From Lachnospiraceae bacterium (GTDB lineage: Bacteria; Bacillota; Clostridia; Lachnospirales; Lachnospiraceae), in assembly GCA_902363445.1 (NCBI GenBank), contig CABJAB010000002.1, positions 372,001 to 436,000 on the forward strand: a stretch of DNA of 64,000 nt. The letters run 5' to 3'. Below the pieces are notes generated by a model that was not told where the DNA came from, made no database searches, and saw nothing but the letters and a program-made list of their open reading frames with translations. Positions 27,201 through 35,649 of the stretch are shown in pieces (the stretch's first letter is position 1; the number at the start of each line of letters is the position of its first letter). The position numbers and the translations under genes are program-made.

Positions 27201-28141
27201 AGAATCTGTACCAGGGTTACCAATTGATGGAGGAAGCTGACAAAGAGCGGGTCATCGGCTACAGTATTCTGGAAGCGGCCTATGCACAGATTCCGATTCT
27301 GGAGCGGAAGGTGATCACCGACGCGATCGTGGCGGATATTGAAAAACTGCCCGTAGAAGCGGATATCCTGACGACGGATAAGGATGGAATCTATTCACTT
27401 TTAGAGAGAGTAAGTGCGCTTGGAGATGACACATCTGCCATTACAAACCTTTCCCGACTCACTTCGGCGAAAGCACGTGTGGACCAGGTTATCAAACAGA
27501 GAAGCGATGTGGATGCTCTCATAAATGAGACTCTCTCCGGAGTGACCATAACTTTGGAAAACCGCGCGCTCATCGATGCAGTCGACAAAGCGGCAGAAGG
27601 ACTGAATAAAAAAGACCTGATGAGCCTGGAAAGCTACGAATATTATGTAAGCCCTGCAAAGGTGAAGCTCATCAATGAGCTGATTGAGCAGAATAAACTG
27701 GGAAATCAGCTTGAGATCACCAAAGATAACATCGGTACTCTGCAGTCCCTTTTAGATGAGATCAGACGGCTTCATGACGGTGTGCTGGAGGACGACGAGA
27801 AATATTTGGAGAATTACAGCACCGTATCCGTTGTTCAGGCGAAGATTGATGCCTTCAAAGAAGAGGAAGACAAAAAGGACGATAACAAGCAGGACGATAA
27901 TAAACAGGATGGAAACGGAAATGGAACAAACGGAGGCGACTCCAAGAATGACGGAAAAACGCCGGGAGGCGCTACTAAAACAGCCGGTGGAAATACAAAG
28001 ACGGCAGGAGGAGCGACAAAGACTCTTTCAAACGGCAATGTAAAGACCGGAGATGAATCCAATGCGGCATGGCTGATATTTGTTATGTCTGCTGCGGCGG
28101 TAGCTCTTTTAGCGGTCAGCAGGAAAAAGAAGAGTATTTAA
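24245..28141 (+). CDS. B12-riboswitch-controlled surface protein with PQQ-like beta-propeller
   Basis: 1298 residues. Layout: signal peptide (1-32); Thr/Glu-rich stretch (33-105); two cadherin-like beta-sandwich modules (about 110-335); a PEGA-like module ending GSYTYKITASGYQDL (about 340-400); a helical unit; a beta-propeller region (about 478-893) with repeated blade motifs such as GRLFAVNSKTGEVV and VRKVNPETGAIE; helical repeats (about 900-1225); a Lys/Gly/Asn-rich linker; and VKTGDE, a membrane helix and KKKS, a sortase-type tail. RBS AAGGAG. Riboswitch control implies a role in corrinoid acquisition. The propeller recalls Bacteroides BtuG, a propeller that binds B12, though homology cannot be judged here. 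Confidence 0.85.
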   Translation: MRRISKIKKRVLSLVLSFLLLAGTVPMNSLAASEEASSTVSGDPKETVVSTGEIETTAGEETKMEETTEAKAESTSEDTVPETSEETTAAEIPATETAQEGISLYSGVSSAQLTSLMFGNSMSITDSNKLPLDKEFDSSVLEYGCTVYRYTNRNIYIKVNAENAQTIEASYVPYGSDTASSVALTAGNSRGVVLSNLLKNGSNVLTLTLTDADGNKKEYKVTINWKPSLSALNVYTQDMSTATLSPNFNYGTTEYEVVVPSSDTSMTIGAIQRSADEDVQQLTVNGVLSDPDVEGGNVTVTLPDEDTFTIPVVAKDTSDGAETSTAYNLKVTKSYDVTFQTDPVFASVTVLGSDGAEMAPVNGIYTLPAGSYTYKITASGYQDLEKSLSVGKGQAVNIQESLTKAADYSDVSYVENMISFIGGVTLRLSKPKIDAARAAYNNLAEAEKPKVSNYDVLVEAEHYYNQLLAKTENPSPEDALNWNQFLGNEDLKGISDAKTPQSGDELTEKWKIQATGGNTMMQHVSAPAYYNDYVYYTSDDKVRKVNPETGAIEAENDVPKSMMLLPQVTCADGKVFAMSTDENNKTRVRVYNADTLEFLYQTVALSGAQIETPIMYHDGYFYFASYGKGDYYAFIATDEKLDYDISPEWSVGALPTSNQGFLWGGAEFVGDYAYFGDTDGRLFAVNSKTGEVVDTLILDGYQVQSTPNYYEKNQRLYVTLAMNSGAILSIKMNADGTFNRESEKWFKSDIAGAGIKSSPVIYNDRLYVCGGGGHGGSGEPFRVIDANTMTEIYRIDEIASKGSPVLSTAYATEANNHKVYLYVVPYAPEGAVSDRVSNMYIIQDSVGQTTPIYEKVENIGVGQYCSQSMTIGSNGLIYYYNDANYLYAYGLDDLAARIITGADVDQQIKRQPEVNEYKFYNDAEIRRIKSRYDALSDSEKAMVTQYQKLLDIMAISSMDPAERMNNGIAAIPSINDITLNDRDMIENLYQGYQLMEEADKERVIGYSILEAAYAQIPILERKVITDAIVADIEKLPVEADILTTDKDGIYSLLERVSALGDDTSAITNLSRLTSAKARVDQVIKQRSDVDALINETLSGVTITLENRALIDAVDKAAEGLNKKDLMSLESYEYYVSPAKVKLINELIEQNKLGNQLEITKDNIGTLQSLLDEIRRLHDGVLEDDEKYLENYSTVSVVQAKIDAFKEEEDKKDDNKQDDNKQDGNGNGTNGGDSKNDGKTPGGATKTAGGNTKTAGGATKTLSNGNVKTGDESNAAWLIFVMSAAAVALLAVSRKKKSI

Positions 28142-28147
28142 AACATA

Positions 28148-28187
28148 AAGAAGAGGTCATGTCCCTGATGGGACATGACCTCTTCTT
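28148..28187. terminator. Bidirectional terminator between surface protein and prs
   Basis: A perfect 18-base stem: AAGAAGAGGTCATGTCCC (28148-28165) with GGGACATGACCTCTTCTT (28170-28187), loop TGAT. It sits 7 bases after one stop and 13 bases before the other in a convergent gap. Confidence 0.9.
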
Positions 28188-28200
28188 AAAAGCACCGTAT

Positions 28201-29421
28201 TTATTTAAAGTTGAGCTCAAACTGCCGGAATTGTTCTTCACGGGTCCGGTTGTATTTCGCAACCAGCTTTTGTATCTTTTCGGTAGGATCGATGATCGTG
28301 TTCAGAGACCGGTCATGGTTAATGGTGTTGATGATGGCGGCGGTGAATTTGGACATATCGGCCTCCAAATACCAGTCACGCGCTAAAAGTTCGTCCGGAC
28401 GGTAGTTCAGATTTGTGGTGACCACATAATCAAAATAGCCGCGGCTGTGGAATTCGTCGAATTTATCAAAACCGTCGGTGAACAGACCGAAGGTACAGCA
28501 GATGATCACCTTGTCCGCGTGGCGCTCCTTTAACTCCTTGGCCGTGTCCAGCATGCTTTCACCCGAGGAGATCATATCGTCGATGATGATCACGGTCTTT
28601 CCGGCCACGTCAGCCCCCAGGAATTCATGGGCCACGATGGGGTTTCTGCCGTTGATGACCGTAGAATAATCACGGCGCTTATAGAACATCCCCATATTGA
28701 CGCCCAGGTTGTTGGCAAAATATACGGCGCGCCCCATAGCGCCCTCGTCCGGGCTGATGACCATTAAATGGTCCTTGTCGATGACCAGATCATGGTCTTT
28801 TTGAAACACCGCCTTGATGAACTGATAAGGCGGCATAAAATTGTCAAATCCATGCAGCGGGATAGCATTCTGTACTCTGGGGTCGTGGGCATCAAAGGTG
28901 ATGATATTTGCCACGCCCATATTGGAAAGCTCCTCCAGCGCGCAGGCACAGTCCAGCGACTCCCGTTTGCTGCGTTTATGCTGACGCCCTTCATACAGGA
29001 AAGGCATGACCACATTCACCCGGTGGGCGTTGGCGATGGATGCGCCGATGATTCGTTTTAAATCCTGATAGTGGTCGTCCGGAGACATGAAGTTCTGATG
29101 TCCGCAGACGGTATAAGTAAGGCTGTAGTTGACCACATCGACCATGATGAAAAGATCGGTGCCTCTCACGGATTCGTGAATGAGGCCCTTCCCTTCCCCG
29201 GTGCCGAATCTGGGACAGGAAGCGTTCAGCAGATAAGAATTACAGTCATAGCCGCGGTATTCGATGCTTGCCTGACGGCTCAGCAGCTCTTCCGTATCGT
29301 TTTTTCGGAAGGTCACGATATGCCGGTTGACCTTCTCTGCAAAGGAACGGCAGCTTTCCAGAGCGCAGAGCTTAAGCGGTGCTACAGGTATCGTATTTTT
29401 AAAAGCGTAATCGTTGGACAT
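28201..29421 (-). CDS. prs: Ribose-phosphate pyrophosphokinase (PRPP synthetase)
   Basis: 406 residues from the ATG at 29421, with GGAGG 6 bases upstream; the frame is open further to 29487. The PRPP-binding loop reads VIIIDDMISSGES, and the VISPDEGAMGRAVYFA region is also typical. It makes PRPP from ribose-5-phosphate and ATP for nucleotide, NAD and histidine synthesis. It is longer than the common 310-320-residue form, with an extended N-terminal part, matching a long clostridial variant. It has its own promoter and is transcribed divergently from the DUF512 gene. Confidence 0.93.
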   Translation of the reverse strand: MSNDYAFKNTIPVAPLKLCALESCRSFAEKVNRHIVTFRKNDTEELLSRQASIEYRGYDCNSYLLNASCPRFGTGEGKGLIHESVRGTDLFIMVDVVNYSLTYTVCGHQNFMSPDDHYQDLKRIIGASIANAHRVNVVMPFLYEGRQHKRSKRESLDCACALEELSNMGVANIITFDAHDPRVQNAIPLHGFDNFMPPYQFIKAVFQKDHDLVIDKDHLMVISPDEGAMGRAVYFANNLGVNMGMFYKRRDYSTVINGRNPIVAHEFLGADVAGKTVIIIDDMISSGESMLDTAKELKERHADKVIICCTFGLFTDGFDKFDEFHSRGYFDYVVTTNLNYRPDELLARDWYLEADMSKFTAAIINTINHDRSLNTIIDPTEKIQKLVAKYNRTREEQFRQFELNFK

Positions 29422-29495
29422 GGGAATCCTCCAGTAATGATATATCCTTGTGCAGTGGCAGAACGAAAACCTTCCGCTCATATCCACCCATACAA

Positions 29496-29524
29496 TTTAT
29501 AACATTTCTTGCGCCTTTTCGCAA
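29496..29524 (-). promoter_or_regulatory. prs promoter
   Basis: On the minus strand, TTGCGA (29524-29519), 17 bases, then TATAAA (29501-29496) with TGT before it (extended -10). Confidence 0.6.
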
Positions 29525-29543
29525 GTACAAAAGAAGCAAATCC

Positions 29544-29572
29544 TTTACAAAGGAGGCAAATATTGTTATGAT
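29544..29572 (+). promoter_or_regulatory. Promoter of the DUF512-der-plsY-gpsA run
   Basis: TTTACA (29544-29549), 17 bases, TATGAT (29567-29572) with TGT just before (extended -10). Predicted start near 29579, 30 bases before the ATG. It is back to back with the prs promoter. Confidence 0.65.
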
Positions 29573-29608
29573 AGGGAAGGTGCGGTAGGTCCGCCCAGGA
29601 GTGTGATT

Positions 29609-30985
29609 ATGAAAAAAGAAGGACATGTCATTACCTGTGTGCGTCCCGATTCCGCAGCGGAAGAGCTGGGGCTTGCCTCCGGAGATGTCCTGTTGGAAAT
29701 AAACGGGCACAGGATTGAAGATATTTTTGATTACCAATATTATATGGAAGATACGTATGTGGAACTTCTTGTGAGAAAGCCGGATGGAGAGGAATGGCTT
29801 TTGGAAATCGAGAAGGACGAGGATGAAGACCTGGGGGCTGAGTTTGAAAACGGCCTGATGGATGAATATCGTTCCTGTAGAAATAAGTGCATGTTCTGTT
29901 TCATTGACCAGATGCCCGCCGGGATGCGGGATACGCTGTACTTTAAAGACGATGACAGCCGTCTTTCCTTTCTGCAGGGGAATTATGTCACGCTCACCAA
30001 TATGAGCGACCACGATATAGACCGGATCATCGCTTATCATCTGGGTCCAATCAATATTTCCATCCATACCATGGAACCGGAGCTTCGCTGCCGGATGCTC
30101 CATAACCGGTTCGCCGGGGAGGCTCTTGCGAAGATCGGACGGCTTTCGGATGCGGGTATTGAGATGAACGGACAGATTGTACTTTGCAGAGGAATCAACG
30201 ACAGGGAGCATTTGGATTATACCATTGAGGCTCTGGAAAAATATCTGCCTCATATGAAAAGCGTATCAGTGGTCCCAGTGGGGCTCACCCGGTACAGGGA
30301 ATCCCTGTTTCCTTTAGAATCTCTGACAAAAGACGATATGGAGGATACCATCCGCCGCATTGAAGCGTGGCAGAATTATTATTTTGAACGCTGCGGAAGT
30401 CATTTTGTCCATGCCAGCGATGAGTTCTACCTGATGACGGGAAGGGAGCTTCCTGAGGAAGCGCGCTATGACGGATATCTGCAGCTGGAAAATGGGGTAG
30501 GGATGCTCAGGCTGCTTTTAGAAGAAGTGGAGGAAGCCCTTTCGGCGGCAGCGGAGAGGGAGGCGGAAGTACAGGCAGTGTCCATTGCGACCGGATGCCT
30601 GGCCGCTCCTTTTATAGAAAAGCTTGCAGGCCGGGTACGGGCGCGGTGTAAAGGACCGGAAGTCCGTATATACGCCATAGAAAATAGATTTTTTGGAGAA
30701 CAGATCACCGTATCAGGACTGATCACGGGAACCGACCTGATGGAACAGTTAAAGGGAAAGAACCTGGGAAGCAGGCTCCTCCTTCCGGCGAATATGCTCC
30801 GGAGCGGAGAGAACGTTTTTCTGGATGATATTACCGTGGAGCAGGTTGAGACTGCTCTGCAGACGAGAGTAGTTATTGTTAAATCGAGCGGGCAGGAGTT
30901 TGTAGATGCCCTGACAGGAGCCTGCGGGACTGGCGAAACGGCCGTCTATCGGGCATATGAATTAAAGGAGAAACCAGATGAGTAA
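29609..30985 (+). CDS. PDZ / radical SAM-like / DUF512 protein
   Basis: 458 residues from ATG 29609 (AGGAG 8 bases upstream); the frame is open earlier. Order: an N-terminal PDZ-like domain (about 1-75; [19 protein letters not shown]), a Cys motif CRNKCMFC (about residues 91-98) of radical SAM type, a barrel-like middle, and a C-terminal DUF512 domain. Proteins of this layout are widespread in Clostridia, often just upstream of der as here, and their function is unknown. The 3' end overlaps der by 8 bases. Confidence 0.85.
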   Translation: MKKEGHVITCVRPDSAAEELGLASGDVLLEINGHRIEDIFDYQYYMEDTYVELLVRKPDGEEWLLEIEKDEDEDLGAEFENGLMDEYRSCRNKCMFCFIDQMPAGMRDTLYFKDDDSRLSFLQGNYVTLTNMSDHDIDRIIAYHLGPINISIHTMEPELRCRMLHNRFAGEALAKIGRLSDAGIEMNGQIVLCRGINDREHLDYTIEALEKYLPHMKSVSVVPVGLTRYRESLFPLESLTKDDMEDTIRRIEAWQNYYFERCGSHFVHASDEFYLMTGRELPEEARYDGYLQLENGVGMLRLLLEEVEEALSAAAEREAEVQAVSIATGCLAAPFIEKLAGRVRARCKGPEVRIYAIENRFFGEQITVSGLITGTDLMEQLKGKNLGSRLLLPANMLRSGENVFLDDITVEQVETALQTRVVIVKSSGQEFVDALTGACGTGETAVYRAYELKEKPDE

Positions 30986-32303
30986 ACCGATCGTGGCCAT
31001 TGTAGGCCGCCCCAACGTGGGAAAATCAACTCTGTTCAATGTACTGGCAGGGGAGATGATCTCCATTGTAAAAGATACGCCGGGAGTCACCCGTGACAGA
31101 ATTTACGCGGACTGTACCTGGCTGAACAGCCGATTTACCTTGATCGATACAGGAGGCATAGAGCCGGATACCAAGGATATCATATTGTCCCAGATGCGGG
31201 AACAGGCGGAAATCGCCATCGCTACGGCCGATGTGATCATCTTTATTACTGATGTCCGCCAGGGGCTGGTAGATTCCGATGCAAAGGTGGCGGATATGCT
31301 GCGCCGCTCCGGAAAACCGGTGGTGCTCGTTGTCAACAAGGTGGACAGTTTTGCGAAATTTATGCCCGATGTTTATGAATTTTATAACCTGGGAATTGGG
31401 GATCCGGTTCCTGTTTCGGCCGCTTCCAGGCTGGGGATCGGAGATCTCCTGGACGAAGTCGTAAAGCATTTTGACGAACAGGAGGGAGATGACGAGGATG
31501 ATGACAGGCCCAGGGTCGCCATCGTGGGAAAACCCAATGTGGGGAAATCCTCGATCATCAACAAGCTTTTGGGAGAGAACCGGGTGATCGTATCCGATAT
31601 CGCGGGGACTACGAGAGACGCCATTGATACGGTCATAAAACGGAACGGGACGGAATATGTGTTCATTGATACGGCAGGCCTCCGAAGGAAGAGCAAAATA
31701 AAGGAAGAGCTGGAACGCTACAGTATCATCCGTACCGTCACGGCGGTGGAAAGGGCCGATGTGGTGGTCCTGGTCATCGATGCAACTGAGGGAGTGACGG
31801 AACAGGATGCCAAGATCGCCGGCATCGCCCATGAGAGGGGAAAGGGAATCATCATCGCCGTCAATAAATGGGACGCCATAGAGAAAAACAATAAGACGGT
31901 CAATGAGTTTTCCGCGAAGATCCGGGAGATTCTTTCTTTTATGCCTTATGCGGATATCATATATATTTCCGCCCTTTCCGGCCAGCGGCTGCCGAAGCTG
32001 TTTGATCATATCGATGTAGTCATTGAAAATCAGAACCTGAGAATTTCAACAGGAGTCTTAAATGAGATCTTGATGGAAGCCGTGGCCATGCAGCAGCCTC
32101 CGTCAGATAAGGGGCATCGCCTGAAGATTTATTATATGACGCAGGTGGCCGTAAAGCCGCCGACCTTTGTCCTCTTTGTGAACGACAAAGAACTGATGCA
32201 TTTTTCATATACCAGATATCTGGAAAACAAGATCCGGGAGGCCTTCGGCTTCGGCGGAACGTCCCTCCGGTTCATCACCAGGGAAAGGAAGGACAAGGAG
32301 TAA
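30978..32303 (+). CDS. der: Ribosome biogenesis GTPase Der (EngA)
   Basis: 441 residues with two tandem GTPase domains, GRPNVGKST (residues 8-16) and GKPNVGKSS (about 183-191). Each has DTxG and NKxD motifs (VNKVD, VNKWD), and there is a C-terminal KH-like domain. Usual family length. Der assists 50S assembly. AAGGAG precedes the ATG. It overlaps the DUF512 gene and is followed by plsY after 2 bases. Confidence 0.97.
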   Translation: MSKPIVAIVGRPNVGKSTLFNVLAGEMISIVKDTPGVTRDRIYADCTWLNSRFTLIDTGGIEPDTKDIILSQMREQAEIAIATADVIIFITDVRQGLVDSDAKVADMLRRSGKPVVLVVNKVDSFAKFMPDVYEFYNLGIGDPVPVSAASRLGIGDLLDEVVKHFDEQEGDDEDDDRPRVAIVGKPNVGKSSIINKLLGENRVIVSDIAGTTRDAIDTVIKRNGTEYVFIDTAGLRRKSKIKEELERYSIIRTVTAVERADVVVLVIDATEGVTEQDAKIAGIAHERGKGIIIAVNKWDAIEKNNKTVNEFSAKIREILSFMPYADIIYISALSGQRLPKLFDHIDVVIENQNLRISTGVLNEILMEAVAMQQPPSDKGHRLKIYYMTQVAVKPPTFVLFVNDKELMHFSYTRYLENKIREAFGFGGTSLRFITRERKDKE

Positions 32304-32305
32304 TC

Positions 32306-32941
32306 ATGGAACGTCTTATTTGTCTTGCGGCCGGCTACGCTTTTGGCCTAATTCAGACCGGCTATATCTACGGAAAAATCATACACAAGGACATCAGACA
32401 GTATGGGAGCGGAAATGCCGGGACTACCAACGCTTTGAGGGTGCTGGGGAAAAAAGCTGGAGCAGTCGTATTTCTGGGCGATTTTCTGAAAGCTATCGTC
32501 CTCTGCCTCCTGGTACGCTTCCTTTATGGAAAGACGCAGCCGGAAATGGCGCCTCTTCTGATGCTATATGGAGGACTTGGCGTCGTGCTGGGGCATAATT
32601 ATCCTTTTTATCTGCACTTTAAAGGTGGAAAGGGAATTGCCGCCACATCGGGCGTGATCATCAGTATGGACTGGAGGATTACTCTGGTTTGTCTCTTAGC
32701 ATTTATCATCAGTGTGGCGGCGACCAGGATTGTGTCCGTCGGCTCTCTGCTGGTGGTCAGTATTTTCCTGGGCATGTGGATTGGATTCGGACTCTTTGGG
32801 CTTCTGCCGCTGACAGGAGCGTATCTGACGGAGTCCTATATCGTTGTTCTAGTGTTCGCCGCTTTGGCTTATTGGCGTCACCGTGCCAATATCAAGCGGC
32901 TGTTAAATGGGACGGAAAATAAATTTGGTTCCAAGAAATAA
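32306..32941 (+). CDS. plsY: Acyl-phosphate:glycerol-3-phosphate acyltransferase PlsY
   Basis: 211 residues with several membrane segments. The PlsY motifs GSGNAGTTNALRVLGKKAG and GHNYPFYLHFKGGKGIA are present. It makes lysophosphatidate from acyl-phosphate and glycerol-3-phosphate. The neighbouring gpsA supplies that glycerol-3-phosphate. It starts 2 bases after der. Confidence 0.96.
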   Translation: MERLICLAAGYAFGLIQTGYIYGKIIHKDIRQYGSGNAGTTNALRVLGKKAGAVVFLGDFLKAIVLCLLVRFLYGKTQPEMAPLLMLYGGLGVVLGHNYPFYLHFKGGKGIAATSGVIISMDWRITLVCLLAFIISVAATRIVSVGSLLVVSIFLGMWIGFGLFGLLPLTGAYLTESYIVVLVFAALAYWRHRANIKRLLNGTENKFGSKK

Positions 32942-32988
32942 GAATTCAGAAAAGAAGAGGACCAGACGGTTCTGAAGGAGAAGAAATC

Positions 32989-33999
32989 ATGGCGAATATC
33001 AGTATAATCGGTTCCGGCACATGGGGGATGGCCTTATCCCTTCTTCTGTATAAGAAGGGGCATACGGTAAAAGTATGGTCAGCGATCAAAGAAGAAGTGG
33101 ATATGCTCCGTGAAAAACGGGAGCACAAGAATCTTCCGGGTGTCCCGATTCCGGAGGATATGGAGATCACCGGAGATTTGGAAGCTTGTATAAAAGGGGC
33201 TGACTTAATGGTTCTTTCCGTCCCCTCTGTATTTACCCGTGCCACAGCGAAAAGGATGGCTCCCTTTGTGGAAAATGGGCAGATTATCGTCAATGTGGCG
33301 AAGGGGATTGAAGAGGAGTCTCTGATGACATTGTCAGAGCAGATTGAGGAAGAGATTCCCTGTGCGAATGTGGCGGTCCTTTCCGGCCCCAGCCATGCAG
33401 AGGAAGTGGGAAGAGGGATTCCGACCACCTGTGTCGTGGGAGCAAGGGATAAGAAAACGGCGGAATATATTCAGAATATTTTCATGTGCAATGTGTTCCG
33501 GGTCTATACAAGCCCTGATATCATGGGAATCGAGCTGGGCGGCTCTCTGAAGAATGTCATAGCCCTTGCAGCCGGCGTCGCGGACGGCTTGGGATACGGT
33601 GACAATACAAGGGCGGCTCTGATCACCAGAGGGATGGCGGAGATTACCAGGCTGGCTCTGAAAATGGGAGCCAGGATGGAAACCATGTACGGTCTGAGCG
33701 GGGTCGGCGATCTGATCGTGACCTGTGCCAGCATGCACAGCCGGAACAGACGGGCCGGCATCCTCATTGGACAGGGCAAGACCATGGATGAGGCGATGAA
33801 GGAAGTACAGATGGTCGTTGAAGGCGTATATTCTGCCAAAGCCGCGGCAAGGCTGGCGGATAAATACGGGGTGCAGATGCCCATTACGAAGGAGATCAAC
33901 AAGGTGCTCTTTGAAGGGAAGAAAGCCTCCGACGCAGTGGAAGACCTGATGCTTCGGGATAAGGGAATTGAACATCCCAATATTCCCTGGGAACAATAA
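32989..33999 (+). CDS. gpsA: NAD(P)H-dependent glycerol-3-phosphate dehydrogenase
   Basis: 336 residues, usual length. N-terminal nucleotide-binding GSGTWGMAL, catalytic-region NVAKGIE and the ELGGSLKNVIALAAGVADGL signature. It reduces dihydroxyacetone phosphate to glycerol-3-phosphate for PlsY, giving a compact phospholipid-start pair after der. RBS GGAGAAG. Confidence 0.97.
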   Translation: MANISIIGSGTWGMALSLLLYKKGHTVKVWSAIKEEVDMLREKREHKNLPGVPIPEDMEITGDLEACIKGADLMVLSVPSVFTRATAKRMAPFVENGQIIVNVAKGIEEESLMTLSEQIEEEIPCANVAVLSGPSHAEEVGRGIPTTCVVGARDKKTAEYIQNIFMCNVFRVYTSPDIMGIELGGSLKNVIALAAGVADGLGYGDNTRAALITRGMAEITRLALKMGARMETMYGLSGVGDLIVTCASMHSRNRRAGILIGQGKTMDEAMKEVQMVVEGVYSAKAAARLADKYGVQMPITKEINKVLFEGKKASDAVEDLMLRDKGIEHPNIPWEQ

Positions 34000-34036
34000 T
34001 ACCGGACAGACTGAATACAGGAGGGGAATACAGATT

Positions 34037-35236
34037 ATGTACTGTGTGAAGAATATTACAGAAGATTTATACTGGATCGGCGGAAGTGACCGCAGGCTTG
34101 CGCTGTTTGAAAATATTTATCCCATACCGAACGGCGTTTCCTATAATGCGTATGTCTTGATGGACGAAAAGACCGTATTGCTGGATACGGTAGATTCTTC
34201 CATAAGCGAATTGTTTTTTGAAAACCTCGCCCACGTATTGGGGGAGAGGAATCTGGATTATCTGGTGATCGACCATATGGAGCCGGATCATTGTGCGGCC
34301 ATTGCCGGCGTGGTGCTCCGCTATCCGGATGTGAAGCTGGTGTGTAATACAAAAACAGCCGCCATGCTGAAACAGTTCTATTCCTTCGATGTGGATGCCA
34401 GGATCCTCTTGGTAAAAGAAATGGATACCTTGAATACCGGAAAGCATACTTTGACGTTTGTTATGGCGCCTATGGTACACTGGCCGGAGACGATGGTGAC
34501 TTATGATTCCGTCACCGGCGCTCTATTTTCCGCAGATGCTTTTGGTACCTTCGGAGCTTTGAGCGGAAATCTCTATGCGGATGAAATGAACTTTGAGAGG
34601 GACTGGCTGGACGACGCCAGAAGATATTTGACGAATATCGTAGGGAAGTACGGCGCTCAGGTACAAGCTCTGCTGAAAAAAGCATCCGCTTTGGACATCC
34701 GGATGATCTGCCCCCTCCATGGCCCTGTATGGAGAGAGGACCTCGGCTGGTTCATAGACAAATATAAAATATGGAGCAGTTATACGCCGGAGGATTCGGC
34801 GGTGATGATTGCATACGGCTCCATTTATGGAAATACGGAAAATGCAGTGAACGTCCTCGCTTCCCGTCTCGCAGATGCCGGAGTGAAGAACATCGCTATG
34901 TATGACGTATCGGTGACGGACCCTTCTTATGTGCTCTCTGAGGCTTTCCGGTGCAGTCATCTGATATTTGCGTCGTCCACTTATAACGGAGGAATTTTTA
35001 CCCCCATGGAGACGCTTCTTTTGGAGCTTAAGGCACATAATCTGCAGAACCGAACGGCGGCGGTGATAGAGAACGGAACCTGGGCTCCGACAGCGGGCAG
35101 ACAGATGAAGGAAATCTTGTCTTCCATGAAGAATATGACGATTCTCTCCGAGGAGCTGACGATCAAATCTGCCCTCAAAGAAGAACAGCTTCCGCAGCTG
35201 GAAGCACTGGTCAAGGCAATCGCACGATCCATGTAA
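34037..35236 (+). CDS. FprA-family flavo-diiron protein
   Basis: 399 residues from ATG 34037 (AGGAGGGG upstream). N-terminal beta-lactamase-fold diiron domain with HMEPDHC (HxExDH) and a later His/Asp set (LHGP), then a C-terminal flavodoxin domain beginning MIAYGSIYGNTENAV. Family role: four-electron reduction of oxygen to water or of NO to N2O in anaerobes, in the cytoplasm. It follows gpsA after 37 bases and may be co-transcribed. The end faces the first copy of the non-coding repeat. Confidence 0.93.
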   Translation: MYCVKNITEDLYWIGGSDRRLALFENIYPIPNGVSYNAYVLMDEKTVLLDTVDSSISELFFENLAHVLGERNLDYLVIDHMEPDHCAAIAGVVLRYPDVKLVCNTKTAAMLKQFYSFDVDARILLVKEMDTLNTGKHTLTFVMAPMVHWPETMVTYDSVTGALFSADAFGTFGALSGNLYADEMNFERDWLDDARRYLTNIVGKYGAQVQALLKKASALDIRMICPLHGPVWREDLGWFIDKYKIWSSYTPEDSAVMIAYGSIYGNTENAVNVLASRLADAGVKNIAMYDVSVTDPSYVLSEAFRCSHLIFASSTYNGGIFTPMETLLLELKAHNLQNRTAAVIENGTWAPTAGRQMKEILSSMKNMTILSEELTIKSALKEEQLPQLEALVKAIARSM

Positions 35237-35248
35237 ATGTACCTTTGA

Positions 35249-35580
35249 ATACCTTTTAACAAACTTACCTTTATAACCAGATGAGGCAGGAGGAAATCCG
35301 CTTCCATCCAGGCAGCTCGCTGGCAGCCGTAACCATGATCTTTGCGGCCTCCGGTCGGTCCTTTCCAACTGACATGGATAAATCGATATTTTTCCATGTC
35401 AGATTCCAATAAAAACCTGTATGAGATTCGGTTTTTACCTCCCTGCGGCCGGGAAGATCCTGCTAACGGCTCTGCGGCGCCAGCGAACCGAAATCGTGAC
35501 GGCCAGGAACTTCTGCCGGTGCCTAACTGGAGCTTAATCGAAATTAAATAAAATAATTCCAAAAAGTATCTAATATTATA
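35249..35580. repeat. Hairpin-rich non-coding repeat, copy A (shortened)
   Basis: About 330 bases filling the convergent gap between fprA and the MATE gene. Its left ~210 bases and right ~90 bases match copy B (45640-46350) closely, but about 390 bases of copy B's middle are missing. Shared structures: CTGACATGGA (35369-35378) with TCCATGTCAG (35393-35402), and GCCGTAA with TTGCGGC. Copy B reads TTACGGC at the latter, a pairing-preserving change. No credible gene lies inside. Confidence 0.75.
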
Positions 35581-35585
35581 AAAAG

Positions 35586-35637
35586 AAAAACCCGGAAGAG
35601 GCAGCACTTGTTATGTGCTGGCCCCTTCCGGGTTTTT
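35586..35637. terminator. Bidirectional terminator after the MATE gene
   Basis: AAAAACCCGGAAG (35586-35598) pairs with CTTCCGGGTTTTT (35625-35637). The stem extends through GGCAGCAC/GTGCTGGCC. A-rich on one side and T-rich on the other. Confidence 0.88.
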
Positions 35638-35649
35638 GGGTATTCTGGT

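Noticed and set aside
28201-29061. Plus-strand open frames opposite prs
   Set aside because: They mirror the prs codon pattern; prs itself has clear family motifs, a ribosome site and a promoter.
33334-33996. Long minus-strand frame opposite gpsA
   Set aside because: Antisense shadow of a well-conserved gene, with no ribosome site or family resemblance.
35342-35551. Small open frame starting near SDSNKNLYEIRFLPPCGRE
   Set aside because: It shares its first residues with a frame at 45790 only because both lie in the same repeat. The continuations differ, no ribosome site is present, and the DNA is dominated by hairpins.
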